From the NCBI RefSeq assembly GCF_016865485.1, contig NZ_AP024452.1, forward strand, positions 4,610,501-4,674,500: DNA of 64,000 nucleotides. Reading direction: 5' to 3'. Below are positions 12,080-21,480 of this stretch, piece by piece. Within the stretch, counting starts at the first letter, position 1; every line of letters begins with the position of its first letter. Origin of the DNA: Luteitalea sp. TBR-22. GTDB taxonomy: Bacteria; Acidobacteriota; Vicinamibacteria; Vicinamibacterales; Vicinamibacteraceae. The position numbers and the translations under genes are program-made. The notes under the pieces were generated by a model. The model was not told the DNA's origin, ran no database searches, and was given only the letters and a program-made list of their open reading frames with translations.

Positions 12080-13578
12080 ATCCAGCAGAGACGATCGACA
12101 TGACCGAGGCATCGACCGGCGTCACACCGTCGGCGGCCGAGCGCTACCGCACCGAACGAACCGCCCACTGGGACGGCGTGGCCCGCATGGGCGACCGCGC
12201 CCCGAACTGGGGCGCGTACTATCACGCGCGGCTGGCGGAGGTGTATCGGCTGCAGGTCCCGGAGGGCCAGCGGGTGCTGGAACTCGGGTGCGGCGCCGGT
12301 CATCTGCTGGCCGCGGTCAAGCCGGCGCACGGCGTCGGCATCGACATGTCGCGCGAGATGATCGAGCGCGCCCGGCAGGCGCACCCGGCCCTCACCTTCG
12401 AGGTCGCCGACGCGCATGCGCTGCAGCACCTGACCGAGCCGTTCGACGTGATCATCCTGTCGGACCTGGTCAACGACCTGTGGGACGTCCAGTCCGTACT
12501 CGACCACGTGCGTCGCCTCTCCCATCCGCGCACGCGGGTGGTGATGAACTTCTACAGCCACCTGTGGGAACTCCCGCTGCGCGCGGCGGGCCGCCTCGGC
12601 CTGACGCGGCCCCTGCTCTACCAGAACTGGCTGACGACGCCCGACATGGCCAACCTGCTGTACCTGGCCGACCTCGAGGTCGTGCGATCGTGGGAGGAAG
12701 TGCTGTGCCCGCTGCGCGTGCCCGGCCTCGCGCGCCTGTGCAACAGGTTCCTGGCCAAGCTGTGGCCCTTCCGGCACCTGGCGCTGGCGCACTTCGTGGT
12801 CGCACGGCCGCGCGCCGGCGCACTGGATGCCGGGTCCCCCGCCGCGGCAGGCCGCGATCGTCCCACCGTGTCGGTCATCGTGCCGGCCAGGAACGAGGCG
12901 GGCAACATCCGGGCGGCCTTCGAGCGCACGCCGCGGATGGGAGGCGGCACGGAGTTGATCTTCGTCGAGGGCCACTCATCCGACGACACCTGGGCCGCGA
13001 TCGAGCGCGAGATGGCGGCGCATCCCGACGTGCCGAGCCGCGCCTTCCGCCAGACGGGCAAGGGCAAGGGCGACGCCGTCCGCCTGGGATTCGCCGAGGC
13101 ACGCGGCGACATCCTGATGATCCTCGACGCCGACCTGACGATGCCGCCCGAGGACCTGCCGCGCTTCTACGAGGCCGTGGCGTCGGGCAAGGCGGACTTC
13201 GCCAACGGCGTGCGTCTGGTGTACCCGCAGGAGAAGCAGGCGATGCGCTTCCTGAACCTGCTGGGCAACAAGTTCTTCAGCGCGGCCTTCTCGTGGCTGC
13301 TCGGACAGTCCCTCAAGGACACGCTGTGCGGCACCAAGGTGCTGTGGCGGCGCGAATACGAGCGCATTGCCGCCAACCGCGCCTACTTCGGCGAGTTCGA
13401 TCCGTTCGGCGACTTCGACCTGCTCTTCGGCGCGGCCAAGCAGGGCCTGAAGATCGTGGACGTGCCGATCAGGTACCGCGAGCGGACCTACGGGTCGACC
13501 AACATCCAGCGCTGGAGCCATGGCTGGCTGCTGCTGCGCATGGTGATCTTCGCCGCGAGACGCATCAAGTTCGTGTGA
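12076..13578 (+). CDS. Fused SAM methyltransferase and GT2 glycosyltransferase
   Basis: 500 residues with two complete domains. Residues ~40-250 form a class I methyltransferase (VLELGCGAGHLLAAV at ~67-81; IILSDLVNDL). After an Ala/Gly-rich linker (~252-262), a GT2 domain begins at ~263 with VSVIVPARNEAGNI, followed by FVEGHSSDDT, LDADLTMPPEDLP (metal-binding) and YRERTYGSTNI, as in polyprenyl-P-glycosyltransferases. The start is an ATGA overlap with the preceding membrane GT. The fusion suggests that one lipid-linked sugar is both transferred and methylated, or that the two steps are simply co-expressed. Both domains are normally separate genes in such clusters. Confidence 0.85.
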   Translation: MNPAETIDMTEASTGVTPSAAERYRTERTAHWDGVARMGDRAPNWGAYYHARLAEVYRLQVPEGQRVLELGCGAGHLLAAVKPAHGVGIDMSREMIERARQAHPALTFEVADAHALQHLTEPFDVIILSDLVNDLWDVQSVLDHVRRLSHPRTRVVMNFYSHLWELPLRAAGRLGLTRPLLYQNWLTTPDMANLLYLADLEVVRSWEEVLCPLRVPGLARLCNRFLAKLWPFRHLALAHFVVARPRAGALDAGSPAAAGRDRPTVSVIVPARNEAGNIRAAFERTPRMGGGTELIFVEGHSSDDTWAAIEREMAAHPDVPSRAFRQTGKGKGDAVRLGFAEARGDILMILDADLTMPPEDLPRFYEAVASGKADFANGVRLVYPQEKQAMRFLNLLGNKFFSAAFSWLLGQSLKDTLCGTKVLWRREYERIAANRAYFGEFDPFGDFDLLFGAAKQGLKIVDVPIRYRERTYGSTNIQRWSHGWLLLRMVIFAARRIKFV

Positions 13579-13585
13579 GGCACGC

Positions 13586-14410
13586 GTGCTGAAGGCGCTG
13601 CTCGAGCATCCCCTCACCCGCGGCATCGCCATCGACGACCCGCGGACCACCGCCATCCGTCGCGAGATCATCGCGACCAAGCCCTTCCTGCGTCGGCTCT
13701 ACGACGACTGGTATCGGTTGCTCGCTGCGGCCGTCCCGGCAGGGCGGGCGCCGGTGCTCGAACTCGGCGCCGGCGCCGGATTCCTCGACGAGTACATCGA
13801 GGGCCTGATCCCGACCGAGATCTTCCAGTGCCCTGGGCTCAAGGCCGTGCTCGACGCCACGCACCTGCCCTTCGCCGACGGCACGCTGCGCGGTGTGGTG
13901 ATGACCGACGTGCTCCACCACGTGCCCGACGTGGAGCAGTTCCTGCACGAGGCCGCGAGGTGCACCCGCCCGGGCGGCGTGATCGCCATGGTGGAGCCGT
14001 GGCACACCGACTGGTCGAGCCTGGTGTACCGGCACCTGCACCACGAGCCGTTCGAGCCGCAGGCCACCTCCTGGGCCTTTCCGTCGACCGGGCCGCTGTC
14101 GGGCGCCAACGGCGCCCTGCCATGGATCCTCTTCGCGCGCGACCGTGCCCGGTTCGAGCGCGAGTTCCCGGCGTGGCGCATCGAGGTGCTGCGCCCGATC
14201 ATGCCGTTCAGGTATCTTCTATCGGGCGGTGTCTCGATGCGGGCGATGATGCCCGGCTGGACGTACCGCCCGTGGGCCGCCGTCGAACGCGCGCTGCAAC
14301 CGCTTTCGGGCCGGCTCGCGATGTTCGCCTTCATCGTCCTTCGCCGGACCGACGAGGGCACGCAGGCCGTCGGCGCGTCGAGCGGCCCGGACAAGGGAGA
14401 CACGCGGTGA
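13586..14410 (+). CDS. Class I SAM-dependent methyltransferase
   Basis: 274 residues from GTG 13586, 7 nt after the fusion gene. Motif I is VLELGAGAGFLDEY, DATHLPFADGTL follows, and VMTDVLHHVPDVEQFL and CTRPGGVIAMVEP complete the methyltransferase 11 core. The C-terminal ~110 residues contain PFRYLLSGGVSM and are less conserved, possibly membrane-associated. Its stop overlaps the GDP-fucose synthase start (GTGA), so it belongs to the same operon. Substrate unknown. Confidence 0.82.
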   Translation: MLKALLEHPLTRGIAIDDPRTTAIRREIIATKPFLRRLYDDWYRLLAAAVPAGRAPVLELGAGAGFLDEYIEGLIPTEIFQCPGLKAVLDATHLPFADGTLRGVVMTDVLHHVPDVEQFLHEAARCTRPGGVIAMVEPWHTDWSSLVYRHLHHEPFEPQATSWAFPSTGPLSGANGALPWILFARDRARFEREFPAWRIEVLRPIMPFRYLLSGGVSMRAMMPGWTYRPWAAVERALQPLSGRLAMFAFIVLRRTDEGTQAVGASSGPDKGDTR

Positions 14411-15378
14411 ACAAGGACGCGAGGATTTTCGTTGCCGGCCACCGTGGCCTCGTCGGCTCGGCGATCGTGCGCCGGCTGGGCGAACTGGGTCACGCCAACC
14501 CGATCACGGCGACGCGTGAGCAGCTCGACCTCCGCGACCAGGCCGCGGTCAACTACTGGTTCCGCGCCAACCGGCCCGAGTACGTGTACCTGGTGGCCGG
14601 CACGGTGGGCGGCATCCTGGCCAACTCGACGCGGCCCGCGGAGTTCATCTACGACAACCTGATGATCCACGCGACGGTGGTGCACGCGGCCCACCTGTAC
14701 GGGGTCCGCAAGCTGCTCTACCTCGGCAGCTCGTGCATCTACCCTCGCCTGGCTCACCAGCCGATCGAGGAAGGCGAGTTGTTGAGCGGCCAGCTCGAGC
14801 CGACCAACGAGCCGTACGCGATCGCCAAGATCGCCGGCATCAAGCTGTGCCAGGCCTATCGAACGCAGTACGGCAGCAACTTCATCTCGGCGATGCCGAC
14901 CAACCTGTACGGTCCCGGCGACAACTTCGACCTGACCAGCTCTCACGTCCTCCCGGCGCTGATGCGGAAGTTCCACGATGCCAAGGCGCAAGGCGACCGC
15001 TCGGTGGTCGTCTGGGGCTCGGGCACGCCGCGACGCGAGTTCCTGCACGTCGACGACCTCGCCGACGCCTGTGTGTTCCTGATGGAGCGGTACGAGGGCG
15101 ACACGCACATCAACGTCGGCACCGGCGTCGACCTCACCATCCGTGAGCTGGCCACGATGGTCGGCGAGGTGGTGTATCCGGAGGCGACGATTACCTTCGA
15201 CACGTCGCGCCCCGACGGCACGCCGCGCAAGCTCCTCGACGTCTCCCGCCTGCACGGCCTCGGGTGGCGTCACCGCTACGAGTTGCGGGAAGGCATCGCG
15301 CAGACCTACGACTGGTTCCTGCGCCACCAGTCCGAGGCGCGCATGGCCACCGTCGTCCCTGCGGCTTCCGAAGCCTGA
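14407..15378 (+). CDS. fcl: GDP-L-fucose synthase
   Basis: 323 residues, the normal length. It epimerises and reduces GDP-4-keto-6-deoxymannose to GDP-L-fucose with NADPH. IFVAGHRGLVGSAI binds the cofactor. LGSSCIYP (S108) and Y137/K141 in PYAIAKIAG form the catalytic triad, matching S107/Y136/K140 of the E. coli enzyme. NLYGPGDNFD and RREFLHVDDLADA are family signatures. The GTG start overlaps the previous stop. The partner GDP-mannose 4,6-dehydratase is not adjacent but lies 18 kb away at 33870, on the other strand. It converges on asnB with a 7-nt gap. Confidence 0.93.
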   Translation: MNKDARIFVAGHRGLVGSAIVRRLGELGHANPITATREQLDLRDQAAVNYWFRANRPEYVYLVAGTVGGILANSTRPAEFIYDNLMIHATVVHAAHLYGVRKLLYLGSSCIYPRLAHQPIEEGELLSGQLEPTNEPYAIAKIAGIKLCQAYRTQYGSNFISAMPTNLYGPGDNFDLTSSHVLPALMRKFHDAKAQGDRSVVVWGSGTPRREFLHVDDLADACVFLMERYEGDTHINVGTGVDLTIRELATMVGEVVYPEATITFDTSRPDGTPRKLLDVSRLHGLGWRHRYELREGIAQTYDWFLRHQSEARMATVVPAASEA

Positions 15379-15385
15379 CGCGCGA

Positions 15386-17296
15386 TCAGCCGGGCGGCGC
15401 GAGTGACGGGCGCGCGTCGATGAAGGTCCGGAACCACCCTTCGAGCATCAGCAGGTTCCAGATCTGGTAGTGCCAGAACACCCGGCCCGACGCATGCTCG
15501 TCGAGGATGCGCCGGACCTCTTGCGGCTTGAAGTACCCCCGGCTCAGGGTGCGCTCGTCGAGCAGGATCTCGCGCGCGTGGCCCTGCAGCCGATCCTGGA
15601 ACCAGCGGTCGAGCGGCACGCCGAAGCCCATCTTCGGACGCTCGAGGATCTCTGCTGGCAGCAACTTCCCCGCCACGCGGCGCAGGAGGTGCTTCTTCAC
15701 GCGACCGTCCTTGATCTTGAACGTCGAGGGCAGGCGCGCCGCCAGTTCCATGAGGCGGTGGTCCAGCAACGGCGACCGCGCCTCGAGCGAGTGCGCCATG
15801 GTCGCGATGTCGACCTTCACCAGCAGGTCGTCCAGCAGGTAGGTCCGCACGTCGAGGTCCAGCAACCGGTCCACGAGGTCCGGCCCCGTCGACCGGGCCA
15901 GCACGGCTTCCATCGCGGGCACCACGTCGGGCGTCACTGCCTCGAGGAACGACTCCCGACAGATCGCCCGCTTGCGCTTCAGGTCGAAGTGCAGCATCCA
16001 CGCGGCATAGCGCTGTTCGGTGGTGTCGCCGAGCCGATCGAGGAAGCGGTGGGCGCTGCGCAGGAGCGGCGTCGGGAAGGCGTGCGCCAGCGGACCGCTC
16101 GCCAGCGCCGGGAGCCGTCGCAGCCAGGCAGGCAGCACGCCGTCGATCCTGGCAGCCGCCAGACTGGCCACGTACCGCGTGTAGCCCGCGAAGCTCTCGT
16201 CGCCGCCATCGCCGTTGAGGGCCACCGTCACGTGGCGCCGCGTCATCTCCGCGAGGATGAACGACGGCAGCGCCGACGAGTCCGCGTAGGGCTCGCCGTA
16301 GTGCCACACCAGCTTCGGCATCAGCGCAATCGCGTCCGGCTCGACGACGAATTCCTCGTGGCTGGTGCCGTATCGCTCCGCCACCAGGCGTGCCGCGGGC
16401 AGTTCGTTGTAGCGCTCCTCGGTGAAGCCGATCGAGAACGTCCTGACGGGCCCCGACGAGTGGCGGGCCATCAACGCGACGACGGTGCCCGAGTCGATAC
16501 CGCCGCTCAGGAAGGCGCCGAGCGGCACGTCGCTCACGAGTCGGTCGCGCACGGCGCGGTCGAGCGCCTCCTCGACCGCCTCGACCGCCTCGTCTTCCGT
16601 GAGCGACAGCTTCGGCTGGTACTGCAGCGACCAGTACGAGGTGATGCGGGAGGCACCATCCTCGATGGTCATCACGTGGCCGGGAGGCAGCTTGTGGACG
16701 CCCTTGAAGGCGCTCCCCGGAGTCGGCACGTACTGCAGCCCGAGGTAGTCGGCGATCGCCTGCGGGTCCGGCTCGGCGCGGAACCCCGGCTCCCCGAAGA
16801 ACGCACGCACTTCCGACGCGAAGGCCATGCCGTCGGCGTCGAACCGGTAGAAGAGCGGCTTCTTGCCCACGCGGTCACGCGCGAGCAGCGCCCGGCGCCG
16901 GCGGGTGTCCCAGATCGCGAACGCGAACATGCCGACGAAATGCTGCACGCAGTCGTCGCCGTAGGCGTCGTAGGCCGCGAGGATGACTTCCGAGTCCGAG
17001 TGCGAGCGGAACGTGTAGCCCTTGCCCTCGAGCGTGCGGCGCACGTCCTGGAAGTTGTAGATCTCGCCGTTGAACGTCAGCCAGAGGCGGCGATCGGCCG
17101 TGCACATCGGCTGCGCGCCGGCACTCGACAGGTCGATGATCGACAGGCGTCGATGACCGAAGGCCACGGGGCCGTCGGACCAGACGCCCTCACCGTCGGG
17201 TCCGCGATGGCGGAGGAAGTCGCACATCGCCGTGACGTGCGTGGGGTCGACCGGCGCGCCGCTGCGGAAGTTGATGCGTCCTGCGATGCCGCACAC
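15386..17296 (-). CDS. asnB: Glutamine-hydrolysing asparagine synthetase (AsnB type)
   Basis: 636 residues. The GTG start exposes Cys2 (CGIAGRI), the N-terminal nucleophile of the class II glutaminase domain; RHRGPDGEG and FNGEIYN follow. The ATP-pyrophosphatase domain has FLSGGIDSGTVVAL and NGDGGDESFAGY. A GAGGA ribosome site lies before the GTG. AsnB homologues in polysaccharide clusters are often proposed to amidate uronic acids instead of making asparagine; the sequence alone does not decide. Last gene of a reverse three-gene block. Confidence 0.92.
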   Translation of the reverse strand: MCGIAGRINFRSGAPVDPTHVTAMCDFLRHRGPDGEGVWSDGPVAFGHRRLSIIDLSSAGAQPMCTADRRLWLTFNGEIYNFQDVRRTLEGKGYTFRSHSDSEVILAAYDAYGDDCVQHFVGMFAFAIWDTRRRRALLARDRVGKKPLFYRFDADGMAFASEVRAFFGEPGFRAEPDPQAIADYLGLQYVPTPGSAFKGVHKLPPGHVMTIEDGASRITSYWSLQYQPKLSLTEDEAVEAVEEALDRAVRDRLVSDVPLGAFLSGGIDSGTVVALMARHSSGPVRTFSIGFTEERYNELPAARLVAERYGTSHEEFVVEPDAIALMPKLVWHYGEPYADSSALPSFILAEMTRRHVTVALNGDGGDESFAGYTRYVASLAAARIDGVLPAWLRRLPALASGPLAHAFPTPLLRSAHRFLDRLGDTTEQRYAAWMLHFDLKRKRAICRESFLEAVTPDVVPAMEAVLARSTGPDLVDRLLDLDVRTYLLDDLLVKVDIATMAHSLEARSPLLDHRLMELAARLPSTFKIKDGRVKKHLLRRVAGKLLPAEILERPKMGFGVPLDRWFQDRLQGHAREILLDERTLSRGYFKPQEVRRILDEHASGRVFWHYQIWNLLMLEGWFRTFIDARPSLAPPG

Positions 17297-17361
17297 GTGG
17301 TGTCCTCTTCGATGGTGCCGTCATCGGCACGCCGTCTCAGGTGTCCAGCGTGCCCGGCGCG

Positions 17362-19065
17362 TCAGAGCACGCGCGACCGCAACGCCAGGTGGACGCCGGC
17401 GAGCAGCACGATGCAGCCGAGATAGGCGGCGTATCCCAGCACTGGCCACTTCGATGCGGGACGACGGCTGACGACGAAGGCCGCGCCGAGGGCCAGGAAC
17501 GGGAACATGAACTCGCGCTGCCGGTACGAGAGGTTCAGCACGAGGTACTGCAGGAACAGGATACCCACGAACGCCGTGAGGGCGAGCAACGGATAGGCGA
17601 ACTGTCCCTGCCGGAGGGCCGTCCAGGGCACCAGCAGCAGCCCCGCCAGCGCCAGCGGCAGGAGCAGGTACCAGATGATCATGCCCGGGAACATCAGGTA
17701 GTCGCCCACCAGGATGGTGCGCGCGTCCCAGGAGGTCGGCATCACCCACGGAAACGGGCCGAAGAGCTTGCGCACGCCATTGGCCGCGATGCGGACGAAC
17801 CGCTGCCGCATCGTCGGCGGCGGCCCCTGCGGCGCCGCGGTCACCGGAGGCGGCGCGGGCTGGACGAACGGGGCAAGGCGCTCGCCGGACGCCGCCCCCC
17901 TCGCCACCTGCGCAACCACGTCGCTGGCGCGCATGCTCAGGTTGCCGCTGGCCGACAAGTCGCCGGAGTGCTTCGGCCCCACGTTCCCGCCGGCCTGCAT
18001 CCGGTCGACCATCCCTACGGCAGACAGTCGCATTTCCGCTGTGTCGAGTGATTGGTTGAAGGCCCGCCACACCATCACCGGCGACGACGGCCACCCCAGC
18101 CCCATGGGAATCAGTTCGACGAGCAGGATGGCGGCCGTCAGGCCCAGGACGGCGGATCGATTGAGAGGCGACGCCGGTACACCCACGACCTGCCTTGCCA
18201 AGGCGACCCCGATCGCGACCAGCAACCCCGCCTCGAAGAACGCCGGCACGTAGAAACGCGACATCCGCACGTACGACAACACGACGACCGCAGTAGCCAC
18301 CAGCACCACCCGGCGCATGGTCCCACTGTCGGCGCGCCAGAGCTCGACCGTCGCCCAGGCGCCGACCATGAAGAAACCGATGACGCTGGCGTCCTTCATG
18401 AGGTCGTTGATCGATAACGCGATCAGTGACGGGTACAACGCCACGATGACGCCGACCGCGAGGGCGTAGGGCACCGCGAGGCGACGCGCGATGGCATATG
18501 TCAACGGCCCCACCAACGACGACAGGATGATGTTGACCATCTGCAAGCTGAAGAGGTCGGCGCCCGCCAGCCAGCGCGCTGCGCCGAAGAGGTAGTAGTG
18601 GGCGCAGTCGAACGTCCCGAAGTACACGTAGGGCGGCAACGGCAGGCGCATGCCGGCCAACGAGAGCTGGAGGCTCTGGCCGAAGTAGAGCGTGGCGTCA
18701 GGGCTCAGGTACGGGCCGTCGGCCGACCGCGCCCAACCGTAGACGGCAAGGTGCAGGACAGCGCGGACGGTCAGGGCGAGCAGGAAGAGGCCTCGGAACT
18801 CGCCGCGCCACGACAAGGGCTGCGCCGCCGTGAGCGCGGCGCCGACGAGCAGGCCGCAGCCGAGCATCCACAGATGTGCCCCGTTCGACCAGCCGAGCAG
18901 CAGCGGGAGCAGGCCAGCGATGGCGAGCAGGCCGGCACAGGTCCATGCAAACGAACGGCTGGCCAGGGGCGAGGCGTGGCTGTCGATGGTGTGAGCAGCG
19001 TCCACGAGAAACCCACCGAGGGTAGCACGCCTCAGACGGGAGCCCGAGGCGTGCTGCGATGACAT
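17362..19065 (-). CDS. Polytopic membrane protein, candidate GT-C glycosyltransferase or polymerase
   Basis: 567 residues from ATG 19065, with about ten to twelve hydrophobic helices. DGPYLSPDATLYFGQSL and FDCAHYYLFGAARWL fall in the first two outer loops, in the place where GT-C enzymes keep their acidic and aromatic catalytic residues. A long, Pro/Gly-rich soluble loop occupies ~330-420. C-terminal NLSYRQREFMFPFLALGAAF resembles the end of GT39/ArnT-like and some O-antigen polymerase proteins. It overlaps the upstream GT4 by 34 nt. No separate wzy was recognised in the window, so a polymerase role is possible. No firm family assignment. Confidence 0.6.
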   Translation of the reverse strand: MSSQHASGSRLRRATLGGFLVDAAHTIDSHASPLASRSFAWTCAGLLAIAGLLPLLLGWSNGAHLWMLGCGLLVGAALTAAQPLSWRGEFRGLFLLALTVRAVLHLAVYGWARSADGPYLSPDATLYFGQSLQLSLAGMRLPLPPYVYFGTFDCAHYYLFGAARWLAGADLFSLQMVNIILSSLVGPLTYAIARRLAVPYALAVGVIVALYPSLIALSINDLMKDASVIGFFMVGAWATVELWRADSGTMRRVVLVATAVVVLSYVRMSRFYVPAFFEAGLLVAIGVALARQVVGVPASPLNRSAVLGLTAAILLVELIPMGLGWPSSPVMVWRAFNQSLDTAEMRLSAVGMVDRMQAGGNVGPKHSGDLSASGNLSMRASDVVAQVARGAASGERLAPFVQPAPPPVTAAPQGPPPTMRQRFVRIAANGVRKLFGPFPWVMPTSWDARTILVGDYLMFPGMIIWYLLLPLALAGLLLVPWTALRQGQFAYPLLALTAFVGILFLQYLVLNLSYRQREFMFPFLALGAAFVVSRRPASKWPVLGYAAYLGCIVLLAGVHLALRSRVL

Positions 19066-20291
19066 GCGGCCGCCAGGAGTCGCTCCCGGGTGGCAGCAAA
19101 TTCGTTGGGCCGTCGGCGGGCCGTGGCGGCCCCCCGAAGCAGGTCGGACATGGCGGCGACGTACGTGTTCCGACTGAATCGCTCGACGATTCGCGCCCGT
19201 GCGCGGCGGCCCAGCGCCAGCCGCTCCGAGGCCGGCGCTGCGGCCAGCCCGAGGATCGCGTCGGCGAACGCCGAGGGCGATTGCCTCGGGACCACGATGC
19301 CGGTGTCCCCCACGACCCTCGCGCAGTCGCCGACATCGGTCACCACGCAAGACACCTCGCAACTCATGGCTTCGCCGATCACGTTGGGCAGGCCCTCGCT
19401 GATCGACGTCAGGCACGCGATATCCAGGCTGCTGTACGCGTCGACCATCCGCGCACACTCGCCAGCCCAGATCAGCCGATCGCCGAGCCCGAGTTCCTCT
19501 GCCCGCTGCTGCAGGCCGTTGCGAAACGCCGGGACGCCGTCGCCGATGCACACGAAGCGCATGGTCGGGCAACGATCGGCCAGCTCCGTGGCAGCCACGA
19601 GGAAGGTTTCATGGTCCTTGATGGGGTCCAGGCGCGCCACCAGGCCGACGAGCACGGCGTCCTCGGGGATGCCCCACTCCGCCCGGAGCCGTCGTCGCCC
19701 GTCGAGGGTCCGGGTGAAGCGCTCGGTATCGAACCCGTTGGGTACGACCGTCATGCGCCGATCCGACCAGCCCTGCGCGACATGAAAGGCAAACCCGGCG
19801 CAGGAGTTGACGACGATGGCATCGGGGAAGGGCGAAAGGCGCGCCCCCATCCTGAAGATCGCCGCCAGGCTCCAGTCGTACAGGGTGAAATCCATGTCCG
19901 ACGCGCCGAGGCGCCAGATGACCGGCCGACGGAGCAGTCGGCCCGCCAGCAGCGCCGCCTCGTTGGCCACGCCCTGAGAGCCGTGCACCACGTCGGGGCG
20001 GGCACGGCGGACCTCGCGGACCAGCCGCACCAGGAAGCCGGCGGTGTCCCAGCGGCCGCTCTTGCCGAGGCAGCGCACGCGCGCATTCGGGAGTCCGTCG
20101 AGTTCGCGCTCGAGGGCGCCACCTCCGTAGAAGGTGAGCACCGTCCAGTCGAACTCGGCCGGCGGCATTCCCCGTACCAGTTCGACAAGCTGTCGCTCGG
20201 CGCCCCCGGTGTCGAGGGACCGCACCACGAAGCAGACACGCAGGGGCAGGGCGGCACGCGCGGCCGAGGGCGCGGCGGCGTCTGTCGTCAC
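19032..20291 (-). CDS. GT4 glycosyltransferase
   Basis: 419 residues from GTG 20291. N-terminal domain: VCFVVRSLDTGGAERQLVELV, the usual acceptor-side opening of GT4 enzymes. C-terminal donor domain: VPNGFDTERF, GLVARLDPIKDHETFL, and the EGLPNVIGEAM motif (E-x7-E type). Soluble, retaining GT-B fold; it adds one sugar to the growing lipid-linked unit in the cytoplasm. Starts 28 nt from the divergent GT4 at 20320 and overlaps the downstream membrane protein. The longer reading frame upstream is antisense to the neighbour and was not used. Confidence 0.88.
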   Translation of the reverse strand: MTTDAAAPSAARAALPLRVCFVVRSLDTGGAERQLVELVRGMPPAEFDWTVLTFYGGGALERELDGLPNARVRCLGKSGRWDTAGFLVRLVREVRRARPDVVHGSQGVANEAALLAGRLLRRPVIWRLGASDMDFTLYDWSLAAIFRMGARLSPFPDAIVVNSCAGFAFHVAQGWSDRRMTVVPNGFDTERFTRTLDGRRRLRAEWGIPEDAVLVGLVARLDPIKDHETFLVAATELADRCPTMRFVCIGDGVPAFRNGLQQRAEELGLGDRLIWAGECARMVDAYSSLDIACLTSISEGLPNVIGEAMSCEVSCVVTDVGDCARVVGDTGIVVPRQSPSAFADAILGLAAAPASERLALGRRARARIVERFSRNTYVAAMSDLLRGAATARRRPNEFAATRERLLAAACHRSTPRAPV

Positions 20292-20299
20292 GAGCGCGG

Positions 20300-20305
20300 A
20301 TGATA
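20300..20305 (-). promoter_or_regulatory. Possible extended -10 TGC-TATCAT, leaderless spacing
   Basis: On the reverse strand TGCTATCAT is followed by eight bases and then the GTG start at 20291. The whole gap between two divergent genes is 28 nt, so any promoter for either gene must sit here or within the opposite gene. The spacing would place the first transcribed base at the start codon. Confidence 0.4.
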
Positions 20306-20319
20306 GCACTCGTAGTAAG

Positions 20320-21480
20320 GTGGCCCCTGCCTTGCCGCCTCCTCCGTTGCGCGTGGCGCACCTGATCACCGACCTCGACGTCGGCGGCGCCGAGAAGATG
20401 CTGTCCCGGCTCGTGCGCGCGATGGATCCGGCCGTCGTCTCACACCTGGTGATCTCGATGACCGACGCCGGTCCGCTCGGCACTGCCCTGGCGCGTGACG
20501 GGTACGACGTGCGGTGCCTCGGGCTGCGGCGTGGGCGGGTGAGCGCGGCCGCGCCCCTGGCCCTGCGACGGATTCTGCGGGAGTGGCGCGCCGACCTGCT
20601 CGAGACGTGGCTGTACCACGCCGACCTGCTCGGGACGCTGGCGACCGTGGGCGGGACCTCGCCGACGCTGGTGTGGAACCTGCGGGCGTCGGTGATGGAC
20701 ATGCGGCAGTACGGGTGGCTCTCCGGCGCCACGCGCTCGCTGTGCGCTCGCCTCTCCCGCCGCCCGGCGCTGATCATTGCCAACTCGGAGGCCGGCGTCT
20801 CCGCCCACGCGGCCCTCGGCTACCGTCCGCGCGCCTGGCGCGTGCTGCCCAACGGGATCGACACGGACGAGTACGCGCCCGACGGGCGCAGACGCGCCGT
20901 GGTGCGGTCGGCGCTCGGCATCCCGGAGGCTGCCGTGGTCGTCGGCGTCGGCGCCCGATACGACCCGATGAAGGGCCATGACGTGCTCGCCGACGCGCTG
21001 GCCGACTGGTTGCCTGCCGCTCCGGACGTCCACGTGCTCGTCGCAGGCGCCGGCGTCGGGTGGGACGCGCCGGCCTACGCCGCACTGGCCCGCCGGGCGC
21101 CCGCCTGCGTGCCGCGCGTGCACCTGCTGGGGCCGCGCGACGACATGCCGGCCGTGTGGAACGCCTGCGACGTCGGATGCGCGCCGTCGCATGGGGAGGG
21201 CTTTCCCAATGCGGTGGCCGAGGCCATGGCCACCGGCCTGCCGGTGGTGGTGACCGACGTGGGCGACTCGGCGGCGCTGGTGGCCGAGCCGACGCTGGTG
21301 GTGCCGCCAGCCCAACCCGGTGCGCTCGCCTCGACGCTCGCCGGCATCACGGCACTGCCGGCGGACGCCCGTCAGGCCCTCGGCGCCCGGGCCCGGGCAC
21401 GCGTCGTGGCGCACTACTCGATCGCGAGCGCCGCGGCGCGGTACGCCGAGACGTACCGCGACGCCGTCGAGCAGCGCTAA
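20320..21480 (+). CDS. GT4 glycosyltransferase
   Basis: 386 residues from GTG 20320. VAHLITDLDVGGAEKMLSRLV opens the acceptor domain, and LPNGIDTDEYAPDGR, GARYDPMKGHDVLADAL and HGEGFPNAVAEAM mark the donor-binding GT-B half. It resembles the neighbouring reverse GT4 in motif order, so the two may be an old inverted duplication. The four last bases overlap the convergent methyltransferase. Acceptor and donor unknown. Confidence 0.88.
   Translation: MAPALPPPPLRVAHLITDLDVGGAEKMLSRLVRAMDPAVVSHLVISMTDAGPLGTALARDGYDVRCLGLRRGRVSAAAPLALRRILREWRADLLETWLYHADLLGTLATVGGTSPTLVWNLRASVMDMRQYGWLSGATRSLCARLSRRPALIIANSEAGVSAHAALGYRPRAWRVLPNGIDTDEYAPDGRRRAVVRSALGIPEAAVVVGVGARYDPMKGHDVLADALADWLPAAPDVHVLVAGAGVGWDAPAYAALARRAPACVPRVHLLGPRDDMPAVWNACDVGCAPSHGEGFPNAVAEAMATGLPVVVTDVGDSAALVAEPTLVVPPAQPGALASTLAGITALPADARQALGARARARVVAHYSIASAAARYAETYRDAVEQR

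Noticed and set aside
20292-20783. Longer start for the reverse GT4
   Set aside because: It would run antisense through the start of the forward GT4; the conserved GT4 opening begins just after GTG 20291.
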